42,830 bases of DNA, taken from JBHIBC01 sp046758905. GTDB lineage: Bacteria > Acidobacteriota > Polarisedimenticolia > Gp22-AA2. The notes under the pieces were generated by a model. That model saw only the letters and a list, made by a program, of their open reading frames with translations, searched no databases and was not told the DNA's origin. The stretch lies in assembly GCA_046758905.1 (NCBI GenBank), contig JBHIBC010000016.1, positions 1 to 42,830 of the forward strand. The letters run 5' to 3'. The position numbers and the translations under genes were made by a program. Below, one piece after another: positions 16,508-25,132 of the stretch (position 1 is its first letter; every line of letters starts with the position of its first letter).

Positions 16508-16537
16508 TTTCGAGACGGGCCGGAACCGTTTTAGAAT
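16508..16537 (+). promoter_or_regulatory. Candidate sigma-70 promoter for the M1 peptidase gene
   Basis: TAGAAT at 16532-16537 is a 5-of-6 -10 box. TTTCGA or TTCGAG lies 17-18 bases upstream as a weak -35. The predicted transcription start near 16544 leaves a leader of about 37 bases before GTG 16581. Confidence 0.5.
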
Positions 16538-16580
16538 CCGCCCTTCGTGCCGGAGGAGCGAGGGCAGGGGAGTTCGCGCC

Positions 16581-18626
16581 GTGCAGCGAGGGGCCGACAT
16601 TACCAAGAGGGTGGTGCTGTGGACCCTGCTGGCCGCGGCGGCGTCGCCGCGGGCCGCGGGCGAGGCACTCGAGCCCCGATCGGAGCGGATCGCCAGCTAC
16701 AGCATCGACGTGGCGCTCGACGCCGACGCGAGGATCCTGGCGGGCGAGCAGGTGCTGACCTGGCGGAACATCCGCCGCCGTCCCACCGACGAGCTGTGGT
16801 TCCACCTGTACTGGAACGCGTGGCGGAACAGCCGCAGCACCTGGCTTCTGGAGGATCGGCTGCGCGAGCGCAGCGACCTGGGGCAGGACGTCCGGGAGGG
16901 CGACTGGGGATGGAGCGGGGTCGACTGGGTGGGCGTGGGGGCGCCCGACGGGGCGGGTGAGGTCGACCTCACCGGCCGGACGCACTTCGCCGCGCCCGAC
17001 GACGGCAACCCGGACGATCGGACGGTCATGGTGCTGGAGCTTCCGGAGCCCGTCGGCCCGGGTGAGGCGGTCCGGATCCGGATGAAGTGGAGGGCGAAGA
17101 TCCCGCGCACCTTCGCGCGGACCGGTTTCCGGGACGACTACTTCTTCGCGGCCCACTGGTTCCCGAAGCTGGGGGTGTTCGAGGAGGACGGCTGGAACTG
17201 CCACCAGTTCCACGCGACGACGGAGTTCTTCTCGGATTACGGTGTCTACGACGTCCGCCTGACCCTGCCCTCCGGGTACGTTCCGGGAGCGAGCGGGCGC
17301 GAGGTGGAGCGGCGCTCGAACCCCGACGGGACCGTGACCCATCGCTACCGCCAGGAGGACGTGCACGATTTCGCCTGGACGGCGAGCCCCGATTACCTGG
17401 TGCGCGAGGAGCGCTTCGAGGAACCGGGCCTGCCGCCGATCGACATGCGGCTGCTGATCCTCCCGGAGCACCTGGATCAGGTCGAGCGACTATTCGAGGC
17501 GGCCCGGGCGGCGTTCAAGCGCTACGGATCCTGGTACGGCCCCTACCCGTACGGTCACGTCACCATCGTCGACCCCGCCTACCACAGCGGCGCGGGCGGG
17601 ATGGAGTACCCGACGCTGTTCACCTGCGGGACGCGGATCCTCAATCCGAGCGGAGGCGATTCGCCCGAGAGCGTGACGGTCCACGAGGCGGGCCATCAGT
17701 TCTGGTACGGGCTCGTGGGGAACAATGAGTTCGAGCACGCCTGGCTCGACGAGGGCCTGAACACCTTCTCGACGATCCGGACGCTCGACGCGGCCTACGG
17801 GCCCAGGCTGCTGGTGCGCCGCTATCTCCTGCCGCCCGGGGAGACCGAGCGGCGCGAAGGGCTTCTCCCTGCGGTCTTCCCCGACATCGAGGTCCCGCGC
17901 CTGCTCGACCGCCTCCGTCGGTACCGCCCCTCTGCGGACGATGCCGACCCGCGCGAGCCCTCCTACCTGTACTTCCCGGTCACCGGGCGCGACATCACCT
18001 ACAGCAAGACCGCCCTGTGGCTGGGGACGCTCGAGCGGCATCTGGGCTGGAGGACCCTGCGGGACATCCTCTCCACCTTCTTCCGGCGCTTCCGGTTCCG
18101 GCACCCCACACCAGAGGACTTCTTCTCCGTGGCGAACGAGGTCAGCGGGCGCGACCTGAGCTGGTTCTTCGCGCAGGTCCACGGCGGCTCCGTGACCTTC
18201 GACTACGCTATCGAGTCCGTGGCCAGCTTCCCGGCTGAGCCGGAGGGGATGATCGAGCGGCCGGGCGGGCTGGTCTACCGCGAGCGGGAGCCGGAGAGGG
18301 AGGGGACCGTCTACCGCACCGAGGTCGTCGTGCAGAGGAGGGGGGAAGGGATATTCCCCGTCGACGTGCTGATGGTGTTCGAGGACGGCGGGGAGATCCG
18401 CCGGCGCTGGGACGGGACCGGCCGGTGGACGATGTTCGTGGAGGAGCGGCCGTCACGGCTGAGGCACGCCGTGGTGGATCCGGACCGGGTCCTGCTGCTC
18501 GACCTGGATTACGGCAACAACAGCCGGCTGCTCGAGCCGGCCGCCGCGCTCCCCGCCCTCAAGTGGGCGTCCAAGTGGATGGTCTGGCTGCAGGATCTTC
18601 TCGAGACCTTCGCCTTCTTCATGTAG
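16581..18626 (+). CDS. M1-family metallopeptidase, exported
   Basis: 681 residues from GTG 16581, chosen because GGGGAG lies 8 bases upstream and a short export helix follows (VVLWTLLAAAASPRAAG); the frame stays open upstream to 16473 but over promoter-like DNA. It has the gluzincin zinc site H368-E-A-G-H372 with third ligand E391 in WLDEGLNTF, exactly the HEXXH-X18-E spacing of M1. The substrate-site GGMEYP is the equivalent of the family's GxMEN. The N-terminal half is the beta-rich M1 domain (YSIDVALDADARILAGEQ onward). M1 enzymes are aminopeptidases that cut peptides; this one is probably periplasmic. The C-terminal helical domain of cytosolic aminopeptidase N is missing. A membrane-protein gene follows 12 bases later. 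Confidence 0.9.
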   Translation: MQRGADITKRVVLWTLLAAAASPRAAGEALEPRSERIASYSIDVALDADARILAGEQVLTWRNIRRRPTDELWFHLYWNAWRNSRSTWLLEDRLRERSDLGQDVREGDWGWSGVDWVGVGAPDGAGEVDLTGRTHFAAPDDGNPDDRTVMVLELPEPVGPGEAVRIRMKWRAKIPRTFARTGFRDDYFFAAHWFPKLGVFEEDGWNCHQFHATTEFFSDYGVYDVRLTLPSGYVPGASGREVERRSNPDGTVTHRYRQEDVHDFAWTASPDYLVREERFEEPGLPPIDMRLLILPEHLDQVERLFEAARAAFKRYGSWYGPYPYGHVTIVDPAYHSGAGGMEYPTLFTCGTRILNPSGGDSPESVTVHEAGHQFWYGLVGNNEFEHAWLDEGLNTFSTIRTLDAAYGPRLLVRRYLLPPGETERREGLLPAVFPDIEVPRLLDRLRRYRPSADDADPREPSYLYFPVTGRDITYSKTALWLGTLERHLGWRTLRDILSTFFRRFRFRHPTPEDFFSVANEVSGRDLSWFFAQVHGGSVTFDYAIESVASFPAEPEGMIERPGGLVYREREPEREGTVYRTEVVVQRRGEGIFPVDVLMVFEDGGEIRRRWDGTGRWTMFVEERPSRLRHAVVDPDRVLLLDLDYGNNSRLLEPAAALPALKWASKWMVWLQDLLETFAFFM

Positions 18627-18638
18627 GGGGACTCCGCG

Positions 18639-19613
18639 ATGTCGTTCCTCAAGGCGATCCGCCTCGGCTTCCGCAGGCTCCGGGCAGCGCCGCGCTTGCT
18701 CCTGGCGCTGTGGCTTACCAACCTGGCGGTCGCGCTGCCCGCCGCCTGGGCGATGGACTCGCTGCTTCGGGACGCCATCGGGGCGAGCCTGGTCCACGAG
18801 TCGCTGCGGGCGGGCTTCGATATGGACTGGTTCTGGACGTTCCGGACGCAGGCCCGGGGTCTGGGGACGTCGTTCAAACCGACGCTCGTGGGCGCGGGGG
18901 CCTTCTACGAGAACCTCGAGGGATGGGTCACCGGCGAGATGTTCACCGCCTTCTCCGGCATCGTCGGCCTGGGCCTCCTGTACGCGTTGCTCTGGGGATT
19001 CCTGCTCGGCGGTGCGCTCGAGAGGCTCGCGCGGCCCGCCGGGGCGCTGTCGCCGGCCGAGTTCGCGGGCGCGTGCGGGCGGTACTTCTTCCGCTTCCTC
19101 CGGCTGGGGCTGATCGGGCTCGTCCCCTATCTGGCCGTCTACCTCCTGTCGCGCTGGGGCTACGGGCGGCTCGCCTCGCTGACGCGCGACGTGACCCGGG
19201 AGCGCGCCGTCCTCGCCCTGAGCCTGCTGTTCATGGCATCGACGGCGTTCCTGCTGATCCTGGTGCACATGGTCATCGACTACGCCAGGATCGCGACGGT
19301 CGTCGAGGGGCACCGCGACATGCTGCGCGCGTGTCTGCGCGGCCTCGGTTTCGTGCTCGCCCACCCGCTACGCACGCTCGGGATCTATTATGGGCTCGCC
19401 CTGGTCTCGGCCGCCCTGCTCCTCCTCTACGCCCTGCTGGCACCGGGCGCCGGGCCGTCGAGCGCGGCGGGGGTGGCCCTCGCCTTCCTCGCCGGCCAGC
19501 TGTTCCTGCTCGCGAGGCTGGCGGTCCGCCTGACGCTCCTCGCCGGCCAGACGGTCCTGTTCCAGACGACGGCCGGCGTCGACGGGGGGCTCGGGCCGCC
19601 CCCGATCCGCTGA
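18639..19613 (+). CDS. Multi-pass membrane protein of unknown function
   Basis: 324 residues with about six hydrophobic segments: near residues 20-40 (LLLALWLTNLAVALPAAWAM), 108-130, 150-170, 185-212, 240-265 and 275-300. The N-terminus is basic (FLKAIRLGFRRLRAAPRLL). The hydrophilic stretch between helices 1 and 2 (about residues 42-105) would be a periplasmic loop. I recognise no family signature. ATG 18639 follows AGGGGGACT with only 12 bases from the M1 peptidase stop, so the two are probably made together, and the protein may assist or anchor the peptidase. That link is inferred from spacing only. Confidence 0.75.
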   Translation: MSFLKAIRLGFRRLRAAPRLLLALWLTNLAVALPAAWAMDSLLRDAIGASLVHESLRAGFDMDWFWTFRTQARGLGTSFKPTLVGAGAFYENLEGWVTGEMFTAFSGIVGLGLLYALLWGFLLGGALERLARPAGALSPAEFAGACGRYFFRFLRLGLIGLVPYLAVYLLSRWGYGRLASLTRDVTRERAVLALSLLFMASTAFLLILVHMVIDYARIATVVEGHRDMLRACLRGLGFVLAHPLRTLGIYYGLALVSAALLLLYALLAPGAGPSSAAGVALAFLAGQLFLLARLAVRLTLLAGQTVLFQTTAGVDGGLGPPPIR

Positions 19614-19638
19614 CGGTCGGGTGGCCCCGGGGCGACGG

Positions 19639-19668
19639 TTGACGCCCGCGGCGCGGTTGTGCTAAACG
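19639..19668 (+). promoter_or_regulatory. Candidate sigma-70 promoter for the adaptor/phosphatase/kinase/regulator operon
   Basis: TTGACG at 19639-19644 is a 5-of-6 -35 box. A TGCTAAACG stretch at 19660-19668 gives a weak -10 (GCTAAA at 16-base spacing or TAAACG at 18). It lies about 115 bases ahead of GTG 19781, in the only gap before a four-gene run. Confidence 0.38.
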
Positions 19669-19780
19669 AACACACAGAGCCAACCCCATTCTAGACTGAC
19701 CTCCAGCGCCGGACCGGGGGAGAGCCGGTGCCCCGTTGGGCGTTGCGGCTCGGGGCGAGTACCGGCGGGAAGGGCGGCGC

Positions 19781-20992
19781 GTGACGAGAGGGGACCGGGC
19801 ACCTCGCGCGGAGCCGGGCGACGCTCGGGCCGGGCCTCGCGCTCCGGGCGGGCACGAGGCGCCGGAGCGTTCCCCGTCACGCTTCCTCGCGGCCTGCTGC
19901 CTCGCGGCGGCTCTCGCTGCCTGCGGGGGGCAAGGCGAGGCGACGGAGCGGGGGCCGGCGCCCGCCGCCGATCCGCCCGGGGCGTCGCGGCCCGCGCCCG
20001 CATCTCGCGCGGAAGGCCTCGACGTGGCGGTCGCGATCCCGATCGACGGCCGCGGGGCGGGGACCGGGTTCACCATCGACACGCACCTCATCGTCGACGA
20101 GGACGTGGCGATCCACGCGCGCAAGAGCGGGATCGTCGAGGACATATTCGTCGAGCGGGGGACCCGGGTTCGCAAGGGGGATCTGCTGCTCGAGCTGCGG
20201 AACAGGGACCTCGAGCTGGCCGTCAGGCGGGCCGAGATCGCGGTGAGGCGCGAGCGCTCCGAGTTCGAGCGGATCAAGAAGCTGTTCGAGGAGCGCGCCA
20301 TCTCGCCGTCGGATTTCGAGAGGAGCCAGCTCGACTACCAGGGCGCGTCGGTGGAGCTCGACATCGCCCGCGAGGAGCTGGAGAAGAGTCTCGTCCGGGC
20401 TCCCTTCGACGGGCTGATCGTCGACCGGTACGCCAAGGTCGGCCAGAAGGTGATCGAGGAAGAGAACCTCCCGCTCTTCCGCCTCTCGCGGCTGTCGCCG
20501 TTGCAGGCGCGACTCTATCTCCCGGAGAGGGTGGCCAGGGCCCTGAGCGTCGGGGACCGCGTCGCCGTGCTCCCCCGCTACGTGGCCGGCGTGAGGGCCA
20601 CCGGGCGGGTGGAGTGGATCTCCCCCGTCATCGACGCGTCCAGCGGCACGTCGTTGGCCATCGTGTCGGTCGCCGCCGCCGCGGGGGATCCGTCCCTTCT
20701 CCCGGGGAGCGCGGTGACGGTGACCCTGGACATCGCCGGCGGGGAGCGGGCCGTCCTGGTGCCGCGGTCCGCCCTGGGGGACCCGGCCAGTCACCTCCCG
20801 GGGCGGGCGGCCATGGTCGAGGTGGTGGAGGGGGAGCGGAGATCCTGGCGGAGAGTCCGGCTCGGCGAAGTCCGCGGCGGCGACGTCGAGGTTCTCGAGG
20901 GCCTCCGCGCCGGAGACAGGGTCGTTCTCCGGCCGGAGTCATCGGGGAAGGGCCTCACCGAGCCGCAGGCGGGGGACGGCGAGGGCGGGTGA
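19781..20992 (+). CDS. Membrane-fusion (HlyD/RND periplasmic adaptor) lipoprotein
   Basis: 403 residues from GTG 19781; TTG 19736 is in frame but poor. A lipoprotein signal ends at C48 (LAAALAACGG), after an unusually long polar lead of about 33 residues, so the start may be wrong. The adaptor layout is clear: lipoyl half-motifs at IHARKSGIVEDIFVERGTRVRKGDLLLEL, a short helical hairpin (about residues 145-205, rich in E/R/K), then APFDGLIVDRYAKVGQKV, and beta-barrel and membrane-proximal parts to the end. Such adaptors bridge an inner-membrane pump and an outer-membrane channel, but no pump gene follows: the next gene, 21 bases on, is a signalling phosphatase. It may instead work with the two HlyD-fused membrane proteins encoded at 25394-29913. 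Confidence 0.88.
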   Translation: MTRGDRAPRAEPGDARAGPRAPGGHEAPERSPSRFLAACCLAAALAACGGQGEATERGPAPAADPPGASRPAPASRAEGLDVAVAIPIDGRGAGTGFTIDTHLIVDEDVAIHARKSGIVEDIFVERGTRVRKGDLLLELRNRDLELAVRRAEIAVRRERSEFERIKKLFEERAISPSDFERSQLDYQGASVELDIAREELEKSLVRAPFDGLIVDRYAKVGQKVIEEENLPLFRLSRLSPLQARLYLPERVARALSVGDRVAVLPRYVAGVRATGRVEWISPVIDASSGTSLAIVSVAAAAGDPSLLPGSAVTVTLDIAGGERAVLVPRSALGDPASHLPGRAAMVEVVEGERRSWRRVRLGEVRGGDVEVLEGLRAGDRVVLRPESSGKGLTEPQAGDGEGG

Positions 20993-21013
20993 GCGCCCTT
21001 CCGGAGGAACTGG

Positions 21014-22792
21014 ATGGCGAGAGGCGAGCCTGATACGTCGGCGCGGCCCCCCGAGCGGGAGCGGCTCGAGCGGAGGACCGAGACGCCCGCCCCCGGGAGC
21101 GGCGCGACGGCCGCCGGAGCGCGCCTCGAGGTCCAGGCCGGAGACGGGAAGAGGTGGACCGTTCCGCTGCGGGAGGGCGTCACCCGGCTCGGGCGGCGCG
21201 AGGACAACGACGTCCGGTTTCTCGAGATGCACGTCTCGAAGAGGCACGCCGAGATCCGCGGCGGGAACGGTCGTCACCTCATCGTGGACGTCGGCAGCAA
21301 GGCGGGCATCTACGTGAACGGCGCCTGCGTCAAGGAGCGCGTCCTGGAGGACGGAGACGTCATCCACCTCGGCACCGCCTCCAGCCCGCGTCTGATCTTC
21401 CGCCGAGGCGCGGGGCCGCGGCCGGACCCGCCGAGCACGACGGTGCTGTCGGCGCTGCAAGCCTCGTCCGGCGAGCGCAGCCTCGAGAACCTCGCCAGGT
21501 TCCTCGCGTTCAACCGGCTCCTCGGCGGCCGCTTCTCCCTGAACGAGATCCTCGAGAACGCCGTCGACATGGCCATCGTGCTGACGGGAGCGGAACGGGG
21601 ATTCCTCATTGAGGGGCGCCGGGGCCGATCCTTGGACTTCCTGGTCGCCCGGGGTCGGGGGGGCCGATCGATACCGGAGCGAGAGATCCGCGTCAGCGAG
21701 ACGATCATCAGGGATGTCCTTGAGGCCGGACAGCCTCGGGTGGTGCCCGACGTGCTGGAGGACGACGCCTTAGCCGGTCAGAAGAGCATCATCGCGCTGA
21801 GCCTGCGCTCCGCCGCCGCCGTCCCGCTCAGGCGTTTCGTCCTCCCCGAGGACGGGGCCGCCGGCGGCGCGGGCGACGCCTCGGTCTTCGGCGTCCTCTA
21901 TCTCGACAGCCGGGAGCGCCGCGAGAGGTTCACCCGGATAGACCGGGGCATCCTGGAGGCGGTGGCCCGGGACGTCTCCTCCGTCATCGAGAACGCGCGG
22001 CTGCTCCGCGAGGCCGAGAAGAAGAGGGAGATGGACGAGGAGATGGCCCGGGCCCGCGAGGTGCAGGAGGCCCTGCTGCCTAGCTCGTTCCGGGCCGGCC
22101 CCCACACCGACGTCGCCGGTACCTGCATCCCGTGCCTCGATCTCGGGGGCGACTATGTGGACCTGTTCGAGCTCTCCGGAGGGCGCTTCTGCTTCGTCAT
22201 CGCCGACGTGTCCGGCAAGGGGATGCCGGCGGCGCTCATGGCGGCCGCGGTCAAGGGGATTCTGGCCAGCGAAGCCACGATCGAGCAGCCGCTGGAGAGG
22301 ATGTTGAGCCGGGCCAACGAGGCCGTGTGCGGACTCGCCTCGCGGGGGCGGCACGTCACGCTGTTCTGTGGCGTCCTCTCTCCCGGGGGGGAGTTCGCCT
22401 TCGTGAACGCGGGTCACCCGCACCCCATGGTGGTGGGCGCCGATGGAGAGGTCCGAACCCTCTCCACCGGGGACATGGCGCTGGGGTTCCTCGAATCGCA
22501 CTCCTACGCGGAGGAGGTGGTGCGGCTGCGCCCGGGGGACCTGGTGGCCCTGTACACCGACGGGGTGACCGAAGCCGTGGACCTGACCGGCGAGTTCTTC
22601 GGGGAGTCCCGGCTGGAGGCGATCCTCAGGGCCTCGCGGCATCTCGCCGCGGCGGAGATCATCGGGGCCGTCCGCGACGAGGTCAAGGCCTTCACCGGAG
22701 GGCGCCCCGCCCGGGACGCCGGCACGGGGCTGGTGCTGAAGCTTCTGGGGACGGGTCCCGACGCCGCGCGGCCCGGGCCGGGGTGCCGATGA
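21014..22792 (+). CDS. FHA-GAF-PP2C (SpoIIE/RsbU-type) serine phosphatase
   Basis: 592 residues. FHA domain at about 40-130 with the phosphothreonine-binding residues R58-L-G-R, N-D-V and S-K-R-H. GAF-like domain at about 150-340 (FSLNEILENAVDMAIVLTGAERGF to GVLYLDSR). A charged coiled coil follows at about 325-365 (LLREAEKKREMDEEM). The PP2C/SpoIIE domain runs from about 370 to 580: GGDYVDLFEL (near 379), IADVSGKGMPAALM (near 396), NAGHPHP, YTDGVTEA. The last metal motif, normally DDxT, reads D568-A-G-T, so one of the paired Asp residues is lost. It would dephosphorylate a partner such as a STAS protein; one is encoded at 30161. The ribosome site is GGAGGA; the stop overlaps the next ATG as ATGA. 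Confidence 0.9.
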   Translation: MARGEPDTSARPPERERLERRTETPAPGSGATAAGARLEVQAGDGKRWTVPLREGVTRLGRREDNDVRFLEMHVSKRHAEIRGGNGRHLIVDVGSKAGIYVNGACVKERVLEDGDVIHLGTASSPRLIFRRGAGPRPDPPSTTVLSALQASSGERSLENLARFLAFNRLLGGRFSLNEILENAVDMAIVLTGAERGFLIEGRRGRSLDFLVARGRGGRSIPEREIRVSETIIRDVLEAGQPRVVPDVLEDDALAGQKSIIALSLRSAAAVPLRRFVLPEDGAAGGAGDASVFGVLYLDSRERRERFTRIDRGILEAVARDVSSVIENARLLREAEKKREMDEEMARAREVQEALLPSSFRAGPHTDVAGTCIPCLDLGGDYVDLFELSGGRFCFVIADVSGKGMPAALMAAAVKGILASEATIEQPLERMLSRANEAVCGLASRGRHVTLFCGVLSPGGEFAFVNAGHPHPMVVGADGEVRTLSTGDMALGFLESHSYAEEVVRLRPGDLVALYTDGVTEAVDLTGEFFGESRLEAILRASRHLAAAEIIGAVRDEVKAFTGGRPARDAGTGLVLKLLGTGPDAARPGPGCR

Positions 22793-23502
22793 ATGCCCTG
22801 ACCCGGCCGCGCGCCGGGCCGCGGAGGCGGAACCGGCCTCGTGCCCTCGATCCCTCGAGCTCGCTGCTGCTGCACGACGTCAAGAACCTCTCCTTCCGCC
22901 TCGGGGCACTGCTCCGCAACTTGGAGGATCACTACGAGGACCCGCTGTTCCGCAAGAGCGTCATCGAGGTGCTCTCCGACACGATCGACCAGATGGACCG
23001 CATCGTGCGCCGGTCCCGGGACCGAAGCGGCCAGGTCCTCGTGAAGTTCCCTCTCGACCTGAACGAGATCTTGAGCGGGGTCGTCGAGCGCCTCCCCAGA
23101 CAGACCCGCCATCGGCTGCTGATCGAGGAGCGGTACAGCCGGATCCCGAAGATCTGGGGCGACATGGAGTACCTTCGGGACGCCTTCGCGATCGTGGTAC
23201 AGAACGCGGTCGAGGCCATAAGGGGGGCCGACGGTCGCCTCCGCATCGCGACCCGCGTCATCATGACCCGAGCGGGGCGCAGGCGCGTGGTGGTCTCCAT
23301 CAGCGACACGGGGTGCGGCATGTCGCGGGAGTTCGTCAGGACGACCCTCTTCTCGCCCTTCGCGACCACGAAGGAGCACGGGCTGGGGATGGGACTGTAT
23401 ACGTGCCGCAACATCATCGCCATGCACGACGGCGCCATCAGCGTGTCGAGCCGCGAGGGGCACGGGACGACCTTCCGGTTCTCCTTCAGGGCCGGCGGCT
23501 AG
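22789..23502 (+). CDS. Soluble histidine kinase, PrsK-like transmitter module only
   Basis: 237 residues, cytoplasmic, no membrane helix or sensor domain. The phospho-acceptor site is H29 in LLLHDVKNLSFRLGALL, the HD[LV]KN form typical of PrsK, the kinase of PEP-CTERM/exosortase loci. The ATPase domain has N139 (VVQNAVEAI), D173 in DTGCGM, the F-box FSPFATTK and the G2 box GLGMGLY (about 198-204). The start ATG overlaps the phosphatase stop by four bases, so translation is coupled. The sigma-54 regulator gene, 13 bases on, is the obvious partner. With no sensor of its own, the input must come from another protein; the FHA/GAF phosphatase is a candidate. No exosortase gene is present, so I call it PrsK-like only by sequence resemblance. 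Confidence 0.88.
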   Translation: MNALTRPRAGPRRRNRPRALDPSSSLLLHDVKNLSFRLGALLRNLEDHYEDPLFRKSVIEVLSDTIDQMDRIVRRSRDRSGQVLVKFPLDLNEILSGVVERLPRQTRHRLLIEERYSRIPKIWGDMEYLRDAFAIVVQNAVEAIRGADGRLRIATRVIMTRAGRRRVVVSISDTGCGMSREFVRTTLFSPFATTKEHGLGMGLYTCRNIIAMHDGAISVSSREGHGTTFRFSFRAGG

Positions 23503-23515
23503 GTCGGGGTGAAAC

Positions 23516-24925
23516 ATGCGCGGCGGGGCGAAGGACACCATCCTGATCGTCGAGGACGATCGGTTCCTGCGCGAGCAGCTCTGGTGGTCGCTCAAGGGCG
23601 ACTACGACGTCTCCCAGGCGTCCGACAGGGACGAGGCGATCGAGATCCTGCGGAGGGCCAGGCCGGACGTCGTCCTGCTCGACCTGCACCTCCCGCCGCG
23701 CGGTCACTCGAAGGACGGGATGGACCTGCTCGGCGAGATCCGCAGGAAGGACCGCGACGCCGCCGTCATCGTCATGACCGCCGACGAGAGGAAGGAGTGC
23801 GCCCTGCAGGCCATCGAGCGGGGCGCGTACGACTTCTTCCGCAAGCCGGTGGACCTGACCGAGCTGGGGCTCATCGTCCGCAGGGCGGTGGAGAGGGTTC
23901 GGATCGGGCGGGAGAACCGCCGGCTGCGCGCGCGGCTTCGCGATCAGGATTCGTTCCGGGAGATCATCGGCGGGAGCAAGGGGCTGCGGCGGGTCCTCGA
24001 CGCGGTGCGCAGGGTCGCGGACAGCGATGCGGCCGTCCTCATCCGGGGCGAGAGCGGAACCGGAAAGGAGCTGGTGGCCCGCGCCATCCATAACGCGAGC
24101 CCCAGGAGGAACGGGCGGTTCGTCCCGGTCCAGTGCTCGGCCCTGCCCGAGTCGCTGATCGAGAGCGAGCTCTTCGGACACGAGAGAGGGGCCTTCACGG
24201 GTGCGGTCTCGGCCGTGGAGGGTCATCTCGCGATGGCCCGTGGCGGCACCCTCTTCCTGGACGAGATCGGCTCGGTCGACCCCGCGCTGCAGGCGAAGCT
24301 GCTCCGGGTGATCGAACGCAAGCAGTTCCATCGGCTCGGGAGCAGGCAGATGGTCCGGGTGGACTTCCGGCTCGTCACGGCCACCAACGAGGACCTCGAG
24401 AGCGCCATCCGGGACGCCCGTTTCCGCGAGGACCTGTACTATCGCATCAACGTCTTCCCGATCTGGATCCCCCCCCTGCGGGAGCGGCGCGAGGACATCC
24501 CCCTGCTCGTCGATCATTTTCTGGAGCTGTTCTGCGAGGCGAAGGGGATCCCCGTCAAGCCGATGAGCCCCGAGGCGTTGGAGCGGCTGACCCGACACCA
24601 CTGGCGAGGGAACGTCCGCGAGCTGGAGAACCTCATCCAGTCCCTCGTGCTCACGGCCGACGGGGATCGGATCGAGATCACCGACCTCCCTCCGCATCTG
24701 CTGCAGGTCACCGCCGAGGAGACCCGGCGGTTCTTCCGCTGCCCGGGACGGGGGTTCGATCTCACCGGGGAGGTCGACCGTTTCGAGGCCCAGCTGCTCA
24801 GGCTCGCGCTGGAAAAAGCGGGCTCCGTGAAGACCGAGGCGGCGCGGCTGCTGGGGATCGACAAGAACCGGATGATGTACCTGTGCCGGAAGCACAACCT
24901 CAGGAACGACCGGGCGGAGGGATGA
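23516..24925 (+). CDS. Sigma-54-dependent response regulator (NtrC family, PrsR-like)
   Basis: 469 residues, standard three-domain layout. Receiver domain at 7-125 with acidic pair D14-D15, phospho-acceptor D56 (LLDLHLP) and Lys in RKPVD. AAA+ domain at about 145-380: Walker A GESGTGKE (178-185), the sigma-54 contact loop GAFTGA (225-230), Walker B LFLDEIG (D249-E250) and arginine-finger region FREDLYYRINVF. The C-terminal Fis-type helix-turn-helix is at about 430-462 (VKTEAARLLGIDKNRMMYLCRKH). It activates RpoN promoters when phosphorylated, here most likely by the kinase gene just upstream. A good sigma-54 promoter lies 135 bases past its stop, ahead of the small basic gene, and is the natural first target. 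Confidence 0.95.
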   Translation: MRGGAKDTILIVEDDRFLREQLWWSLKGDYDVSQASDRDEAIEILRRARPDVVLLDLHLPPRGHSKDGMDLLGEIRRKDRDAAVIVMTADERKECALQAIERGAYDFFRKPVDLTELGLIVRRAVERVRIGRENRRLRARLRDQDSFREIIGGSKGLRRVLDAVRRVADSDAAVLIRGESGTGKELVARAIHNASPRRNGRFVPVQCSALPESLIESELFGHERGAFTGAVSAVEGHLAMARGGTLFLDEIGSVDPALQAKLLRVIERKQFHRLGSRQMVRVDFRLVTATNEDLESAIRDARFREDLYYRINVFPIWIPPLRERREDIPLLVDHFLELFCEAKGIPVKPMSPEALERLTRHHWRGNVRELENLIQSLVLTADGDRIEITDLPPHLLQVTAEETRRFFRCPGRGFDLTGEVDRFEAQLLRLALEKAGSVKTEAARLLGIDKNRMMYLCRKHNLRNDRAEG

Positions 24926-24985
24926 AGAATTCAACCGGAAGGTGAGTATTTCATGCCGCCCGGGGGAGCGACGGGGGGCGGGATC

Positions 24986-25000
24986 CGGCGGGGTCCGCCG
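24986..25000 (+). promoter_or_regulatory. Short perfect inverted repeat upstream of the sigma-54 promoter
   Basis: CGGCGG-GGT-CCGCCG: a 6-bp perfect stem with a 3-base loop and no T-run, about 60 bases upstream of the -24 box at 25060. It could be an activator-binding half of an enhancer or merely a GC-rich hairpin after the regulator gene. In DNA this GC-rich such short palindromes arise by chance. Confidence 0.25.
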
Positions 25001-25059
25001 TAGGGCCCGGTGAGCGCGCACTTCGGCGCCCCCCGGGTTCGGCCTCCGTCGGCCCGACC

Positions 25060-25075
25060 TGGCATGCAGGTTGCT
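25060..25075 (+). promoter_or_regulatory. Sigma-54 (RpoN) promoter
   Basis: TGGCATGCAGGTTGCT matches the consensus TGGCACG-N4-TTGCW at 11 of 12 defined positions, with GG and GC 10 bases apart. The predicted transcription start is near 25086, leaving a leader of about 47 bases to ATG 25133. It lies directly downstream of a gene for a sigma-54 activator. Confidence 0.82.
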
Positions 25076-25132
25076 CATCAACATGGCTGCGTTTAAACCA
25101 CCGGAGCGACTCACCCACTGAGGAGGTGTCAG

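Larger units (their letters stand above)
16124..16580. other. Divergent intergenic control region
   Basis: About 457 bases between the FG-GAP gene (minus) and the M1 peptidase gene (plus). I see no supportable gene. It holds a sigma-54-like site for the minus side (16192-16207), a sigma-70-like site for the plus side (16508-16537), a GTTGTTGTTGCTGCAACTGC stretch at 16175-16194, and an A/T island (GAAAATTTTTT) at 16327-16337 that stands out in this GC-rich DNA and could be a protein-binding or curved element. Confidence 0.6.
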
